A stretch of 64,000 nt of DNA from Mangrovicoccus ximenensis (GTDB taxonomy: Bacteria; Pseudomonadota; Alphaproteobacteria; Rhodobacterales; Rhodobacteraceae), in contig NZ_QBKZ01000004.1 in assembly GCF_003056725.1 (NCBI RefSeq), forward strand, positions 445,360 to 509,359, read 5' to 3'. The number at the start of each line of letters is the position of its first letter. Within the stretch, counting starts at the first letter, position 1. The notes below the pieces were generated by a model, which was not told the DNA's origin, did not search any database, and saw only the letters and a list, made by a program, of their open reading frames with translations. The position numbers were made by a program, and so were the translations under genes. Positions 1-8,265 of the stretch are shown here, piece by piece.

Positions 1-1334
1 TCGGCCAGCGCCTTCTTCATGGTCTCGACCCAATGGGCGTGCTGGCGCACGAACAGCCCCTCGTCCTCGCTGCGCTCGCCCGAAAGGGTCGGGTTCAGGC
101 CCATGCCCTTGGCGTTCGCGTCCGGCCCGTCGATCCACAGGGGCGCGCCGCGGGACATGTCGTTCCACTTGGCCGATATGCCGGCATAGCCCTGCTGGCA
201 GGCGCGGAATTCTTCGAGGTCGTCGGAAGTGCCCATGCCCGAGACGTTGAAGAAGTCCTCGTATTGGCGGATGCGGGTCGCGCGGTCCTCGGCGCTCTCG
301 CCCTTCGGCGCGAAGCAGAAGATGGTGATTTCGGTCTGGTCGACGCTGATTGGCCGGGTGACGCGGATCTGGGTGGAGAACTGGTCCATCAGGAACACGT
401 TGGGATAGAGGCAGAGGTTGCGGGTCTGGCGGGTGATGTAATCCGCGCGGGTCTCGCCGTAGCGCTCGATCAGGTCGTCGCGGCGGTTCCAGACCGGGCG
501 CACCTCGGGGTTCATCGAGTTGGTCCAGAGCATGATATGGCCGTTCTCGAAGCCGTAGACGCCCGCGACCGACTTGCTCCAGCCGTTCGCATCCACCGCC
601 TTGGTGCCCTCTTCCTTGCGGCGGCCCATGGTGGCGGCATAGTTCCAGTGGACCGAGCTGACGTGATAGCCGTCGCAGCCGTTCTCCATCTGCAGCTTCC
701 AGTTGCCGTCATAGATGTAGGAGGAGTTGCCGCGCAGCACCTCGATCCCTTCGGGCGCCTGGTCGACGATCTGGTCGATGATCACCTTGGTCTCGCCGAG
801 ATAGTCTTCCAGCGGCTCGACATCCGCCGACAGGCTGCCGAAGAGGAAGCCGCGGTAGTTGCCGAAGCGCGCCACGCGGGTCAGGTCATGCGAGCCGTCC
901 TTGTTGAACTGCTCCGGATACTGCGTGGTCTTCTGGTCCTTCACCTTCAGTAGCTTGCCCGCGTTCGAGAAGGTCCAGCCGTGGAACGGACAGGTGAAGC
1001 TGCCCTTGTTGCCGTGCTTGCGGCGGCAGAGCATCGCGCCCTTGTGCGCGCAGGCATTGATGACGGCGTGCAGCTCGCCCTTCTTGTCGCGGGTGACGAT
1101 CACCGGCTGCCGCCCGATATGGGTGGTGTAGTAGTCGTTCGGCTCCGGCACCTGGCTTTCATGCGCGAGATAGACCCAGCCCTTCTCGAAGATATGGGTC
1201 ATCTCCAGCTCGAACAGCGCCTCGTTGGTGAAGATGTCGCGGCGGCAGCGGAAGACGCCCGCCTCCTTGTCGTCCTCTACGGCGTTGTCGAGGATCTCGC
1301 CCAGCTCGCGGGCCTTGTCGATGCTTGCGGACAT
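1..1334 (-). CDS. benA: benzoate 1,2-dioxygenase large (alpha) subunit, 3' end outside window
   Basis: This is the terminal oxygenase alpha subunit that dihydroxylates benzoate to the cis-diol in the cytoplasm, working with a beta subunit and a reductase. The 444 visible codons begin at an ATG preceded by GGAAGGAG. The Rieske motif is visible as CAHKGAMLC then CPFHGW (about residues 93-116). The mononuclear iron ligands lie in NGCDGYHVSSVHWNY. The sequence tracks Acinetobacter-type BenA throughout (WVYLAHESQ, GNWKL, NLCLYPNVFLMDQF, QYEDFFN). BenA proteins are usually 450-460 residues, so only a few C-terminal residues should be missing. It is divergent from a LysR regulator, as in ben operons; benB/benC would lie to the left. 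Anthranilate dioxygenase is a less likely alternative. Confidence 0.93.
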   Translation of the reverse strand, partial: MSASIDKARELGEILDNAVEDDKEAGVFRCRRDIFTNEALFELEMTHIFEKGWVYLAHESQVPEPNDYYTTHIGRQPVIVTRDKKGELHAVINACAHKGAMLCRRKHGNKGSFTCPFHGWTFSNAGKLLKVKDQKTTQYPEQFNKDGSHDLTRVARFGNYRGFLFGSLSADVEPLEDYLGETKVIIDQIVDQAPEGIEVLRGNSSYIYDGNWKLQMENGCDGYHVSSVHWNYAATMGRRKEEGTKAVDANGWSKSVAGVYGFENGHIMLWTNSMNPEVRPVWNRRDDLIERYGETRADYITRQTRNLCLYPNVFLMDQFSTQIRVTRPISVDQTEITIFCFAPKGESAEDRATRIRQYEDFFNVSGMGTSDDLEEFRACQQGYAGISAKWNDMSRGAPLWIDGPDANAKGMGLNPTLSGERSEDEGLFVRQHAHWVETMKKALA

Positions 1335-1783
1335 GCGGGTCTCCTTCCGGGACCTGCCTTGCGGCACGGTTCCGGTCTGATGGATGTCAATGGAAAGGGG
1401 GCGCGCCGGGCGGCGCGCGGGTCAGGCGGCGCTGGCGGGGATGCGGATGCGCGGCATGGCGGTCCGGGGGACCGGACGGATCTGTTCGCTGGCACGCATG
1501 GCTGGCTCCTCCTGTGTCATGCGCCTTCCGGCTCCTTGCGGGCGCGCCCCCCTCCAGGGGCACCGCCGGGTCCGGTCCTCCTCTGCCGTGCCTCCGCCGA
1601 TGGCGGGCGGAACGGCCTTGCAGCGCCACGTTGCGCCGGAGGGCCGGAGTTGTCCAAGACCGTTTCAGTGGAATACTATACCTTTAAGGTATGGAAGGCG
1701 GAAAATGCCCCTTGATTCAGGCGTTTTTGCGGCGCAGCATACCCTGGAAAATATGCATCCGGCGTGCGGAAAAGGGGGGTGGC
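1335..1783. other. benA-regulator divergent intergenic region
   Basis: These 449 bases separate the two divergent starts. Apart from the palindrome annotated at 1678-1692, I see no convincing gene. The several open frames on both strands are arginine/proline-rich, have no ribosome-binding site and resemble no family. The region should hold the promoters of benA and the regulator. The palindrome sits about 90 bases from the regulator start but about 340 bases from benA, so a long benA leader or a second operator is expected. Confidence 0.6.
1678..1692. promoter_or_regulatory. BenM/CatM-type LysR operator (ATAC-N7-GTAT)
   Basis: The 15 bases ATACCTTTAAGGTAT form a perfect palindrome and match exactly the ATAC-N7-GTAT consensus known for BenM and CatM in Acinetobacter. 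A further ATAC half-site starts at 1673. It lies between benA and the LysR gene, 91 bases upstream of the LysR start, as expected for an autoregulating activator. Confidence 0.7.
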
Positions 1784-2743
1784 ATGGACCTGCGGCAGAT
1801 CCGGTATTTCGTGGCGGTGGCCGAAGAGCGCAATTTCACCCGTGCGGCCGAGACTCTGAACATCGCCCAGCCGCCCTTGAGCCGGCAGATCCAGATGCTG
1901 GAGGAGGAGCTTGGCACCACGCTGATCCTGCGCGGTTCGCGGCCGCTGCGGCTGACCGATGCGGGGCGCCTGTTCCAGGAGCAGGCGCTGCAGGTGCTTG
2001 GCCGGGTCGAGCAGATGGCCGAGGCCACCCGCCGCGTCGGCCGCAACCAGAACAGAGTGGTCAAGATCGGCTTCGTGCCCTCGACGCTCTATGGCGGGCT
2101 GCCGTCGCTGGTGCGCAAGATGCGCCATGCCGCGCCGGGGCTCGACATCCGGCTGGTCGAGATGGTCTCGCTGCACCAGATCCACGCGCTGAAGGAGGGG
2201 CGGATCGATCTCGGCTTCGGGCGGCTGCGCCACAGCGATCCGGCGGTGACCGGCATCGTGCTGCGCGAGGAACGGCTGGCCGTCGCCATCCCGCAGGGCG
2301 ACCCGCTGGCGGCCAGCGACGCGCCGCTGCCGGTGCGGGCGCTGGCGGGGACCAAGCTGATCGTCTATCCGAAGGAGCCGCGGCCGAGCTATGCCGACCA
2401 TGTGCTGCGGCTTCTGCACGGCCATGACGTGCGGCCCTGCGAGCTCGAGGAGGTCAGCGAGCTGCAGACCGCGCTGGGTCTGGTCGCGGCGGAGGTCGGG
2501 CTCTGCATCGTGCCGTCCTCGGCGCGGCGGCTGCGCGCCGATATCCGCTACCGCATCCTCGAAGGCGCACGGGCGACCTCGCCGGTGGTGCTGAGTCACC
2601 GTGCCTCGGACAGTTCGGACTACATCGCCATGGTCAAGGACCTGATCGACGAGATGTATGCCGAGAACCCGCCCTGGCTGACCGCCGAGCACAACCTGTC
2701 GGTGCGCGGCGATCCCGATCCGGAAGGCGGAGCGGCGGAGTGA
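1784..2743 (+). CDS. LysR-family regulator of benzoate degradation (BenM/CatM type)
   Basis: A 319-residue transcriptional regulator. The ATG at 1784 was chosen because the canonical LysR start MDLRQIRYFVAVAEERNF follows it directly and AAAAGGGGGG precedes it; the longer frame to 1691 would run through the operator. The winged helix-turn-helix (residues 1-60) contains AAETLNIAQPPLSRQIQMLE. The effector domain begins near residue 90 (VVKIGFVPSTLYGGLP), and that phrase is typical of BenM/CatM/CbnR proteins, which sense muconate or benzoate. Its position divergent from benA with a perfect BenM box between them makes it the probable ben activator. The effector itself cannot be told from sequence. 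Confidence 0.88.
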   Translation: MDLRQIRYFVAVAEERNFTRAAETLNIAQPPLSRQIQMLEEELGTTLILRGSRPLRLTDAGRLFQEQALQVLGRVEQMAEATRRVGRNQNRVVKIGFVPSTLYGGLPSLVRKMRHAAPGLDIRLVEMVSLHQIHALKEGRIDLGFGRLRHSDPAVTGIVLREERLAVAIPQGDPLAASDAPLPVRALAGTKLIVYPKEPRPSYADHVLRLLHGHDVRPCELEEVSELQTALGLVAAEVGLCIVPSSARRLRADIRYRILEGARATSPVVLSHRASDSSDYIAMVKDLIDEMYAENPPWLTAEHNLSVRGDPDPEGGAAE

Positions 2744-2758
2744 CGCCGCCCCTGCGGC

Positions 2759-2870
2759 TCAGGCCAGCGCCGGAGCGGCGGCGAAGCGTTCCGCGGCCAG
2801 CGCGATCAGCGCCAGGTCGCTGCCCGGGCCTTGGGGGCCGGCTGCCCGGCACGCCCCGTTTCCCGTCCGG
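2759..2870 (-). pseudogene. possible C-terminal remnant of an amidase-like protein
   Basis: On the minus strand an open frame ends with GPQGPGSDLALIALAAERFA before the stop at 2759. The pattern GP-G-D-ALI-LAAERF resembles the C-terminal helix of amidase-signature enzymes. No upstream part of such a gene is present, since the frame turns into unrelated arginine-rich sequence beyond about 2870. It may be a remnant cut by a rearrangement or chance coding-like sequence. The assignment is weak. Confidence 0.25.
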
Positions 2871-2920
2871 CCGCAAGAGCGGGCCTGCGCGCCGCGGAGG
2901 CCGACGCGCGCACGGCTCGA

Positions 2921-2941
2921 CAATTGAACAACGTTCAATTG
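2921..2941. promoter_or_regulatory. perfect 21-base palindrome, probable repressor operator
   Basis: Two 9-base arms, CAATTGAAC and GTTCAATTG, flank a 3-base spacer with no mismatch. It stands out as AT-rich in GC-rich surroundings and lies 44 bases before the permease start at 2985. Dyads of the TTGAAC-N3-GTTCAA form are typical of TetR-family operators. No TetR gene is in the immediate neighbourhood, so the regulator is probably encoded elsewhere or was lost at a nearby junction. Confidence 0.55.
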
Positions 2942-2984
2942 AGTGCTAGGAGCAGCGCCGAACGTCCATGACACGGCCCCTCCC

Positions 2985-3815
2985 ATGTTCGACCCTTCGC
3001 CGGCTGCCTTCCCCGTCCTGCTTCTCGCAACCGGCGCCTTCGCCGGCATCCTGCCGGGGCTGCTGGGCATCGGCGGCGGCATCTTCCTCATTCCGGTGCC
3101 GATGATCATCTTCCGCGGCTTCGAGGTGTCGGACGCCGCCATCATGCAGCTTTGCGTCGGCGCCTCCACGGCGGCAATCGCGGCCCCTTCGATCCGCTCG
3201 GTCTGGCCGCATCACCGCCATGGCGCCGTCCAGCTCGGCATCCTGCGGGGCTGGGCGCCGGGGTTGGCGGCGGGCGCCGTCCTCGGCGTGGTCACGGCGA
3301 CCTCGCTGAAATCCGGCACGCCGATGCTGGTCTTCGGCACGCTTGCGGCACTGGTCGGGGGCTGCATGCTGGCCGGCAACCCCAAATGGCGGATTGCCGG
3401 CAGCCTTCCCGGCCCGCAGGTTCATGTGCCCTATTCCGGCGCGATGGGCTTTGTCTGCGCGATGACGGGCATCGGCGGCGGCACGCCGGTGAACCGGGCG
3501 ATCGCCGCCTCCGCGGGCTTCGGGCTGCTGATATCGCTTCCTGCCGCCGTGCCCTGCCTGCTGGCCGCGCCCGCCGATGGCACGGTGCCGGCCTTCGCGG
3601 CGATCACCGCCATGACCTTTCTCACGGTGCCGCTCGGCGCCCGGCTGACCCATGTGCTGCCCGCGGCAAAGCTGCGCAAGGTCTTCGCCCTGTTCATCAT
3701 CCTCGCGGCGCTCAACATGCTGCGCAATGCCCTCTTCCGAAGGAGACGTTTCCAGTGGCCCCAACGACCCCCACCGATCCCGCCGAGTTCGGCGCCGCCG
3801 AGGCCCGCCGCCTGA
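2985..3815 (+). CDS. TauE/SafE-family membrane permease
   Basis: An inner-membrane protein of about 276 residues in the sulfite exporter TauE/SafE (DUF81) family, which moves sulfite, organosulfonates or other small anions. It shows the two-fold repeat of the family: GLLGIGGGIFLIPVPMII in the first half and GAMGFVCAMTGIGGGTPVNR in the second, with about seven hydrophobic segments. ATG 2985 is preferred over the upstream in-frame ATG at 2943 because the family N-terminus follows it. The last 20 or so residues are proline/arginine-rich and overlap the next gene by 61 bases, so the natural C-terminus may differ. A perfect palindrome upstream suggests repressor control. Substrate unknown. Confidence 0.8.
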   Translation: MFDPSPAAFPVLLLATGAFAGILPGLLGIGGGIFLIPVPMIIFRGFEVSDAAIMQLCVGASTAAIAAPSIRSVWPHHRHGAVQLGILRGWAPGLAAGAVLGVVTATSLKSGTPMLVFGTLAALVGGCMLAGNPKWRIAGSLPGPQVHVPYSGAMGFVCAMTGIGGGTPVNRAIAASAGFGLLISLPAAVPCLLAAPADGTVPAFAAITAMTFLTVPLGARLTHVLPAAKLRKVFALFIILAALNMLRNALFRRRRFQWPQRPPPIPPSSAPPRPAA

Positions 3816-3940
3816 TCGCCCGCAAGTCGCTCTCTGCCGCGGAACTGGCCGAGGCCTGCATCGCCCGGGTCGAGGCGGTCGACCATGCGGTCAACGCGCT
3901 GGTCGCGCGCGACTTCGACGGGCTGCGCAAGGGCCGGCAT
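3755..3940 (+). pseudogene. amidase, N-terminal fragment only
   Basis: A GTG start at 3755 with AAGGAG upstream begins an amidase-signature protein. Its first 60 residues are the usual helical cap (AAEARRLIARKSLSAAELAE, then ACIARVEAVDHAVNALV). The catalytic Ser-Ser-Lys region, normally beyond residue 70, is absent. At about 3935-3940 the sequence switches into the 3' portion of an opposite-strand sensor gene and the frame ends at 3994 in arginine-rich nonsense. Both genes therefore lose their 3' ends at one point. The fragment cannot be functional. Confidence 0.7.
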
Positions 3941-5135
3941 CCGCCTGCCCGCCGAGCAGCGCGTCGAGCAGCGCGTCGCCGCCCTCGGCGATGACCATGT
4001 CGAAGGGCGGATCCGGCCCGACATGCTGGCGCGCCCAGCTGTTGGCGGCGATGGCGACGCGCATCCCGGCGAGGTCGCCGAGCCCGGCGATGCCCTGGCC
4101 TTCGCCCTTGCGCACGAAGATGGAATAGGGCGACTGCTGCAGCGGGATGGTGAAATCCATCACCTCCTGCTTGCTTTCGGTGATGCTCAGCGGCGGCAGC
4201 AGGTCGTAGCTGCCGCCGGAGGGGCCGCGCGCCCAGTCATCCGAGGAAATCGGCGTGAAATGCAGCCGCAGCCCGGCCCGGTCGGCCAGCTGGCGCAGCG
4301 CCTCGACCCCGTAGCCGGTCACGGTGCCGTCGCCGCGCACGACCTGGTAGGGCGGGAAATGGGTGACCCCCACGGTAAGGACCGGCGGCACGGCTGCGGG
4401 GCGGCGGATGTTCCAGTGCTCCAGCAGCCGGGCGAGCTTGCCGCTTTCGCTCAGTGCGGCGATGGCGGCATTCACCTTCGGTGCCAGGGCAGCGCGCCGC
4501 GGCGACAGCATCACGTGCAGGTCGTCGCTGCGCAGTGCCGGGTCCACGGTCCGCACCCGGTAGTCCAGCCGGGTCTGGCGCAGCAGGTCGGTCGCCATCT
4601 TGTAGGCGGTCACGACGCCGTCGATCTTGCCCATGATCAGCGCGCCAAAGGCGTCGCGCGCATCGGTGAAGGCCACGACTTCGCCGGCGCGGCCGCCGAG
4701 ATGGCCCAGATCGGCGCCGTCGGTTTCGCCGATCACGCCGATCCGGCGGCCGCGCATGTCCTCGATGGTCGGCGCCGGCCCCTCGCGTTCCGGCACGAAG
4801 AGATAGACCGCGGTCTCGCCGACCGGGTCCGAGGCGATGTTGGTGTCGAGGATCGGAAGCTCCGGCGGGCCGGCCAGAAGGTCGGTGACGCCGGTGCGCT
4901 GCGCGACGAGCGCGGCCTTGGGCGAGGCGAATTCGACGAAGATCAGTTCGAACCCGGCTTCTTCGGCGACGGCGCGGGCAAGTTCGGCGTAGAAGCCCGT
5001 CAGCTTGCCGTGCTCGTCCTTTTCATAGGCGCCCGGCCAGTCGACCCAAGGCACGCTGAGCCTCTGCTGGGCCCCCGCGGCAGGCGCGAGGACCCAGAGG
5101 AGGAGGCAGGACAGGGCGGCGATCAGGCGGTTCAA
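3941..5135 (-). pseudogene. tandem Venus-flytrap sensor protein, cytoplasmic part missing
   Basis: The protein has a signal peptide (MNRLIAALSCLLLWVLAPAA, cleavage after AGA) and two successive solute-binding family 3 domains. The first covers about residues 25-245 (WVDWPGAYEKDEHGKLTGFY). The second starts near residue 255 (LTVGVTHFPPYQVVRGDGTV). Two tandem periplasmic flytrap domains on one signal peptide are the hallmark of BvgS/EvgS-type sensor kinases or similar GGDEF sensors, not of an ordinary ABC binding protein. The coding frame is clean to GGQADAG near 3945, then runs into the amidase fragment. The transmembrane and output domains are therefore missing. Its ligand is unknown. Confidence 0.7.
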
Positions 5136-5225
5136 CGGCGCTATCTTCCGGGGAATTACCCGGGATCCATAGCACCGGCTTGGTGTTCAATTGGTAACCG
5201 CCCGCCGCCTGTTCCCGGCCGGGGC

Positions 5226-5440
5226 TCAGTCGAGCGCCTTGTCGGCGGCGTCGGACTGGCCCGCCGTCCAATAGCCCGCGGCCTTCATCCAGGCGCCCGG
5301 ATGGCCGAGCTCCCCGAGCACGTATTGCTTCAGTGCCCGCGCCACCCCGGCCTCGGCGGCGATCCAGATGAAGCCCTTGCCCGCGGGCAGCTCCAGCGCC
5401 TTCAGCGCCTCGAGCAGCGGCGCCGGGTCGGCGGCGCCAT
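5226..5440 (-). pseudogene. siderophore-interacting protein (ferric-siderophore reductase), C-terminal fragment
   Basis: Reading leftwards from about 5440, the frame gives [20 protein letters not shown] then [11 protein letters not shown] and [16 protein letters not shown] before a TGA at 5226. This is the C-terminal NAD(P)H-binding part of the ViuB/SIP family of siderophore-interacting flavoproteins; the [17 protein letters not shown] and GYW-G signatures are clear. The FAD-binding N-terminal two-thirds is missing, cut at about 5440 where an unrelated plus-strand frame begins. The open reading stretch has no start codon of its own. Confidence 0.65.
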
Positions 5441-5534
5441 CGTGGCGACCGCCGCGGCGATCTTCGCGCTTTCGGCCAGCCTCGCCGGGCTGCTGCGGCG
5501 CCGGAGCACCGCAGCGGGCAGCGAGCGCGGCTAG
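5441..5534 (+). pseudogene. C-terminal tail of an unidentified membrane transporter
   Basis: About 30 residues, [20 protein letters not shown] followed by a basic tail, end at a stop at 5534. This is one transmembrane helix plus a short cytoplasmic end, as at the C-terminus of MFS-type permeases. The rest of the gene is missing at the junction near 5440 with the siderophore-interacting fragment. The two genes would have been divergent, with both 5' ends absent. Confidence 0.4.
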
Positions 5535-5544
5535 GCCCTCCGGC

Positions 5545-5856
5545 TCAGCGCACCGACTGGATCGAATCGAAAATTTCCAGCTCCGGCGGCCCCAGATAGA
5601 TGTCCGCGCTCGAGCGCGCCCCCGAATGCGCCTTGCGGAAGGCCTCGGATTTCGTCCAGTTCAGGAAGGCCTCCTCGCTCTCCCACATCGTGTGCGAGGC
5701 ATAGAGCCGGTAGCCTTCCTTCTCGGCGCCCTTCATCAGGTGGAACTCGACGAAGCCCGGCACCTCCTTCAGGTGGCTGTCGCGGCTCTTCCAGACCGTC
5801 TCGAAGGCCTCCTCCTGGCCGAGCTTCACCTTGAAGCGGTTCATGGTCAGATACAT
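5545..5856 (-). CDS. antibiotic-biosynthesis-monooxygenase (ABM) fold protein
   Basis: A complete 103-residue cytoplasmic protein of the ABM / IsdG-like dimeric alpha-beta barrel family, starting at ATG 5856 with AAGGAGACAGGC upstream. The family pattern is visible: [20 protein letters not shown], then [11 protein letters not shown], the aromatic [20 protein letters not shown] and a terminal AHSGARS. Members include haem-degrading monooxygenases and small quinol oxygenases. Activity cannot be fixed from sequence. The adjacent siderophore-reductase fragment would fit an iron/haem role, but that adjacency spans a suspect junction. It is divergent from pth with 72 bases between starts. Confidence 0.8.
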   Translation of the reverse strand: MYLTMNRFKVKLGQEEAFETVWKSRDSHLKEVPGFVEFHLMKGAEKEGYRLYASHTMWESEEAFLNWTKSEAFRKAHSGARSSADIYLGPPELEIFDSIQSVR

Positions 5857-5928
5857 TGCCTGTCTCCTTCTGGCCTTCCGTCCCGTATCAGGGCATTACG
5901 TCCTCGAACGTCAAGCAGGAGCAATGCC

Positions 5929-6630
5929 ATGCGTCTCTTCGTCGGCCTCGGCAATCCCGGCGCGAAATACGCCCAGAACCGCCACAATATCGGCTTCATG
6001 GTTCTCGACCGGATCGCCTCGGATCACGGCGCGGCGCCCTGGCGGTCGAAATTCCAGGCCGAAGTGACCGAGGCCGTCCTGGGCGGCGAGAAGGTCATCC
6101 TCCTGAAGCCCCAGACCTTCATGAACCTCTCCGGCCAGTCGGTCGGCGAAGCCGCGCGCTTCTACAAGATCCCGCCCTCCCATATCGTGGTGTTCCATGA
6201 CGAGCTGGACCTCGCGCCCGGCAAGGTGCGCACCAAGACCGGCGGCGGACATGCCGGGCATAACGGGCTGCGCTCGATCCATCAGCATATCGGCGCGGAG
6301 TATGACCGGGTGCGGCTGGGGATCGGCCATCCGGGGCACAAGGACAAGGTCTCGGGCTATGTGCTGTCGGATTTCGCCAAGGCCGAGGAAGAGTGGCTCG
6401 ACAACGTGGTCCGCGGCTGCTCGGACGGCGCGCCGGGGCTGGCCAAGGGCTATGGCGCGAAGTTCATGAACGCCGTGGCGCTGCGCACCGCGCCGCCGCG
6501 CTCGGGCGGCGGCGGCAAGCCCGGAAAGAAGGCGCCGAAGACGCCTGCGCGGCGTGTTTGGGGCTATGCAGGCCGGGCCTGCCCGCCGGTCCGCCGGGCT
6601 CCGGTGATGTCGCGCCGCGTGTCCATGTAA
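5929..6630 (+). CDS. pth: peptidyl-tRNA hydrolase, probably with a foreign C-terminal end
   Basis: Pth releases peptides from prematurely dropped peptidyl-tRNA. The start at 5929 follows AGCAGGAG; a nearby ATG at 5924 is out of frame. The signatures are [20 protein letters not shown] (catalytic His within), [20 protein letters not shown] and [13 protein letters not shown]. The catalytic domain (about 190 residues) is complete. Related rhodobacterial Pth proteins have a longer Ala/Lys/Pro-rich tail ending in a leucine/lysine helix. Here the tail turns after KKAPKTP (about 6545) into ARRVWGYAG and an early stop, probably another junction. Catalysis should be unaffected. Confidence 0.9.
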   Translation: MRLFVGLGNPGAKYAQNRHNIGFMVLDRIASDHGAAPWRSKFQAEVTEAVLGGEKVILLKPQTFMNLSGQSVGEAARFYKIPPSHIVVFHDELDLAPGKVRTKTGGGHAGHNGLRSIHQHIGAEYDRVRLGIGHPGHKDKVSGYVLSDFAKAEEEWLDNVVRGCSDGAPGLAKGYGAKFMNAVALRTAPPRSGGGGKPGKKAPKTPARRVWGYAGRACPPVRRAPVMSRRVSM

Positions 6631-6849
6631 TTGCACCGACTGCCCGGGCCTGCAGGGCCGGTGCCGTCGGCAAGCCGCGGGAGCAGTCCCGGATTGCGGC
6701 GGAGGTGCCCGTCTCCTCAGAGAGCCAGGCCCCGCGCTGCGCCGGGGCAGGGCCACGGGAGACTGGATATCCGGGGAGGATTGCCGACGGGGACATCCCT
6801 GCATGGCCGGTTCCGGACGCCGCGGCGCCCTTTCCGGCCATGGCGGCGG

Positions 6850-7974
6850 TCATTGATCCGTCCCGCCGCCGGTTGCGGGGAAATGCGCCGCCATCAGCGC
6901 TTCCAGCTCGGGATCGCGCTGCAGCCCCGGCACCGGCGAGAACCGCGTGCCCTTCCAGCCGGTCGAGGTGCCGCGGCAATGGATGAAGGCCAGATCCTCG
7001 CGCGGCGCCAGCAGCCGGAACAGCTCGCCGCCGACATGGTGGACGAACCAGCCGGCCCGGCTGAGCAGGCCGTCGGGCACGGCGCACCATTTCGGGTTGG
7101 ACCGCTTCTCGGTCGGGGCGCGCCAGACATTGAAGCGGTGCGGGCAGGGCGCGGGATCGGTTTCGGCCGGGTAGGCCCAGCTGCCGGGCAGGCGGACCGC
7201 GCCGAGGCGGCTTGCCAGCGTCGCCTCGAAAACGGTCTGCGCGCCGCGCTTCAGGACGATCTCGTCGATATCCGCATTGAGCACGGCGCGCGCCTTGCGC
7301 AGCACGTCTGTGCGCGCGAGGTTCATCAGCGCGGGCTGCAGGAATTTCGGCCTCACTTCGAAGCCCTTGCCGGAATCGCGCGGGCCGTAGGGGTAATCCG
7401 CGACCAGCACGGCGGACGCCTTCAGCCCGGGAACGGCGGCGATTTCCGCGGCCAGCCGGGCAGGCGTGTAGGCGGTGGAGCCGTTGTCATAGACCAGCGC
7501 GGCCTCCAGCCCGTGCACTTCGACCAGATGGGCCAGCCATTGCCGGATCCAGCCCAGATCGTTGTCGCGGTTCATCGTCACCACGGCGTTCAGCCCGGCA
7601 AAGCGGTCCGAGATGTCCGGCCGCGGCGCGATGCGCCAGCCGCCCGGCCAGTCGAGCGAGACCGTGCCGCGCGGCGCCTTGATCGCCACCTGCTCGTATT
7701 TCGCCGACCAGCGGCGGCTGAGTCCCTTGACCGGTTCGCCGTCGAGCCGCAGCCGGTCGCGGAATTCCGGCCAGAGATTGAGGAAGCGCGGCGCGGTGAA
7801 CAGGTATTCCCCCTCTGCCTCGTGATAGACGCAGTCATAGAACAGCGTCCGCCGGTCATAGCGTTCGAGGTAATGTGCGCTCTGCCGCTGCGGCTTGCGC
7901 ACATGCCTGCGGCGGAATTCCGACGCCTCGGGCAGGACCGCACCGGCGAGAACGAGACAGAGAGGATCTGGCAT
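6850..7974 (-). CDS. glycosyltransferase family 2/92-like protein
   Basis: A 374-residue protein from ATG 7974; a longer TTG-started frame to 8013 exists but has no better ribosome site. It resembles the DUF23/GT92-like glycosyltransferases common in Rhodobacterales. Visible features are NAVVTMNRDNDLGWIRQWLA (nucleotide-sugar binding strand), ALVYDNGS, the DxD-like NADIDEIVL metal site, and a C-terminal FVHHVGGELFRLL stretch with FIHCRGTSTGWKGTR. The RPKFLQPALMNLARTDVLRK segment is also typical. It probably transfers a sugar to a surface polysaccharide or lipid. Acceptor unknown. It lies in the same direction as the RHH/DUF4169/fumC block. Confidence 0.7.
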   Translation of the reverse strand: MPDPLCLVLAGAVLPEASEFRRRHVRKPQRQSAHYLERYDRRTLFYDCVYHEAEGEYLFTAPRFLNLWPEFRDRLRLDGEPVKGLSRRWSAKYEQVAIKAPRGTVSLDWPGGWRIAPRPDISDRFAGLNAVVTMNRDNDLGWIRQWLAHLVEVHGLEAALVYDNGSTAYTPARLAAEIAAVPGLKASAVLVADYPYGPRDSGKGFEVRPKFLQPALMNLARTDVLRKARAVLNADIDEIVLKRGAQTVFEATLASRLGAVRLPGSWAYPAETDPAPCPHRFNVWRAPTEKRSNPKWCAVPDGLLSRAGWFVHHVGGELFRLLAPREDLAFIHCRGTSTGWKGTRFSPVPGLQRDPELEALMAAHFPATGGGTDQ

Positions 7975-8037
7975 TGCTTGGTTCCGGACAGCTTCGCCTC
8001 CGGGGTTCAGCAAGTTTCCGGCCCTGTTGCAAGGGCG

Positions 8038-8265
8038 TTATTTCCCGGCGCGCTCCCGGTAGTGGCGCAGGATGAACAGCCGGAGGGCCGAGGCGAGCCC
8101 CATCTGGTTGCCGCGGCCTTCGTCGATCTCGGCCGCCAGGGCGTTGACGGGCTGGCGCCGTTCTGCCGCGATCTCCTGGAAGGCGGACCAGAAATCGTCT
8201 TCGAGCGAGACGCTTGTCCTGTGCCCCTTGAGGGTCAGCGAGTGTTTCTTGGGACGGCTACTCAT
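8038..8265 (-). CDS. ribbon-helix-helix domain protein
   Basis: A 75-residue basic protein starting with MSSRPKKHSLTLKGHRTSVS. The short strand followed by two helices (LEDDFWSAFQEIAAERRQPV, then NALAAEIDEGR) matches the RHH_4 ribbon-helix-helix family, small dimeric DNA-binding proteins. In Rhodobacterales this family commonly sits beside DUF4169 and fumC, as here. Its target is unknown. The paired palindromic repeats about 60 and 120 bases upstream of its start (8322 and 8382) are candidate autoregulatory sites. Confidence 0.8.
   Translation of the reverse strand: MSSRPKKHSLTLKGHRTSVSLEDDFWSAFQEIAAERRQPVNALAAEIDEGRGNQMGLASALRLFILRHYRERAGK

Noticed and set aside
33..953. A 306-residue plus-strand frame at the left edge
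   Set aside because: It is antisense to benA, whose Rieske and iron-ligand motifs identify the true strand.
3885..5534. A 549-residue plus-strand open frame
   Set aside because: It runs antisense through the flytrap sensor gene. Only its last 30 residues (after 5441) look like real coding sequence, and these were annotated separately.
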